From contig DYCJ01000175.1 in NCBI GenBank assembly GCA_019418195.1, positions 1 through 5,375 of the forward strand: a DNA stretch of 5,375 nucleotides, given 5' to 3'. The number at the start of each line of letters is the position of its first letter. Position 1 is the stretch's first letter. The translations under genes were made by a program, and so were the position numbers. Shown in pieces: positions 5,175 to 5,375 of the stretch. Source of the DNA: Clostridiales bacterium. GTDB taxonomy: Bacteria; Bacillota; Clostridia; Lachnospirales; Lachnospiraceae. A model generated the notes under the pieces. It was given only the letters and a program-made list of their open reading frames with translations. It was not told the DNA's origin and made no database searches.

Positions 5175-5375
5175 CATCGCTATATGTTCGGCATACTTTT
5201 ATCTCCGAGACTTGAAACCGGGGTGAAGATACATCAGTTGGAACATGAATTTGACATACCGATGGAAAATGATATGGGAGAGGAGTTGAACCAAATGTGC
5301 AATCTGAGCGATTATGTGGAAGAACTCGGGATTGAAAAAGGAATAGAAAAACATCTTAGTCAGCAGGTAAAGAAG
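5175..5375 (+). pseudogene. 3' portion of an Rpn-family PD-(D/E)XK nuclease/putative transposase, 5' end missing, cut by window
   Basis: A frame open from 5133 to the window edge encodes HRYMFGILLSPRLETGVKIH, then a LEHEFDIPM segment, then EELNQMCNLSDYVEELGIEK. I recognise the ending MCNLS(D/E)-x-V-E-x-x-G-I-x-x-G-I as the C-terminal region of Rpn/PDDEXK_2 recombination-promoting nucleases common in Clostridia. The catalytic N-terminal half, normally some 200 residues before this point, is not present: upstream are the hairpin, a stop codon at 5130-5132 and the deoB 3' flank. No ribosome binding site precedes any candidate start (GTG 5151, ATG 5184). It is therefore most likely a gene remnant left by deletion; where the reading frame ends cannot be seen. 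Start is placed where family similarity begins. Confidence 0.6.

Noticed and set aside
1..5375. CRISPR array, tRNA, rRNA or intact insertion sequence
   Set aside because: No regularly spaced long repeats, cloverleaf, rRNA signature or transposase with terminal inverted repeats was seen.

Overview
The window looks like chromosomal DNA from a gut Firmicute, most likely Lachnospiraceae (Clostridia). The reasons are mixed AT/GC codon use, AGGAGG-type ribosome binding sites, one TTG and one GTG start, near-consensus sigma-A promoters, and protein variants that I associate with that family: a Uma2 protein with an N-terminal helix-turn-helix, an EndA-like nuclease lipoprotein with an NRCH motif, and an Rpn-type PD-(D/E)XK remnant. 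Family placement is inference from recall; no search was run.

Left part (1-1200, minus strand): a decayed two-component/ABC locus of the bacitracin/lantibiotic-resistance type. The OmpR-type response regulator (461-1130, TTG start) has a single extra base near its 3' end that shifts the wing of the DNA-binding domain out of frame. No sensor kinase follows it. Next comes an ABC ATPase remnant (35-358) whose Walker A segment has been lost in frame and which stops before the signature motif. Between the two lies an apparently intact regulatory site: four TTAAG-like direct repeats at 11-12 bp steps, followed by a -10 element.

Middle part (1144-2556, plus strand): a divergent intergenic region carries a sigma-A promoter in each direction and, between them, a cluster of DnaA-box-like 9-mers. 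A 261-residue HTH-Uma2 protein follows, with a TTGGCA-17-TATAAT promoter and a leader hairpin. Then comes a self-contained unit (promoter, 54-residue basic peptide with tandem GLIP and VPVR motifs, strong intrinsic terminator), which is the least explained gene here.

Right part (2557-5375, plus strand): a 265 bp non-coding stretch with a long inverted repeat and three GTTGAAA boxes in helical phase leads to a secreted, lipid-anchored DNA/RNA non-specific endonuclease with a C-terminal Cys/His domain. A monocistronic-looking deoB (phosphopentomutase) follows, with all expected active-site residues. After deoB come an imperfect 15-bp hairpin and the 3' portion of an Rpn-family (PD-(D/E)XK) gene that has no N-terminal half and runs off the window.

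The genes do not form one pathway. deoB is housekeeping nucleoside salvage. The other genes are accessory: three different nuclease-related families, one degraded antimicrobial-peptide resistance locus and one orphan small protein. A functional link between the secreted nuclease (nucleic acid breakdown) and deoB (pentose-phosphate salvage) is conceivable but not shown by the sequence. I do not see a clear new multi-gene system. The best leads are the 54-residue peptide unit and the repeat-type regulatory sites.
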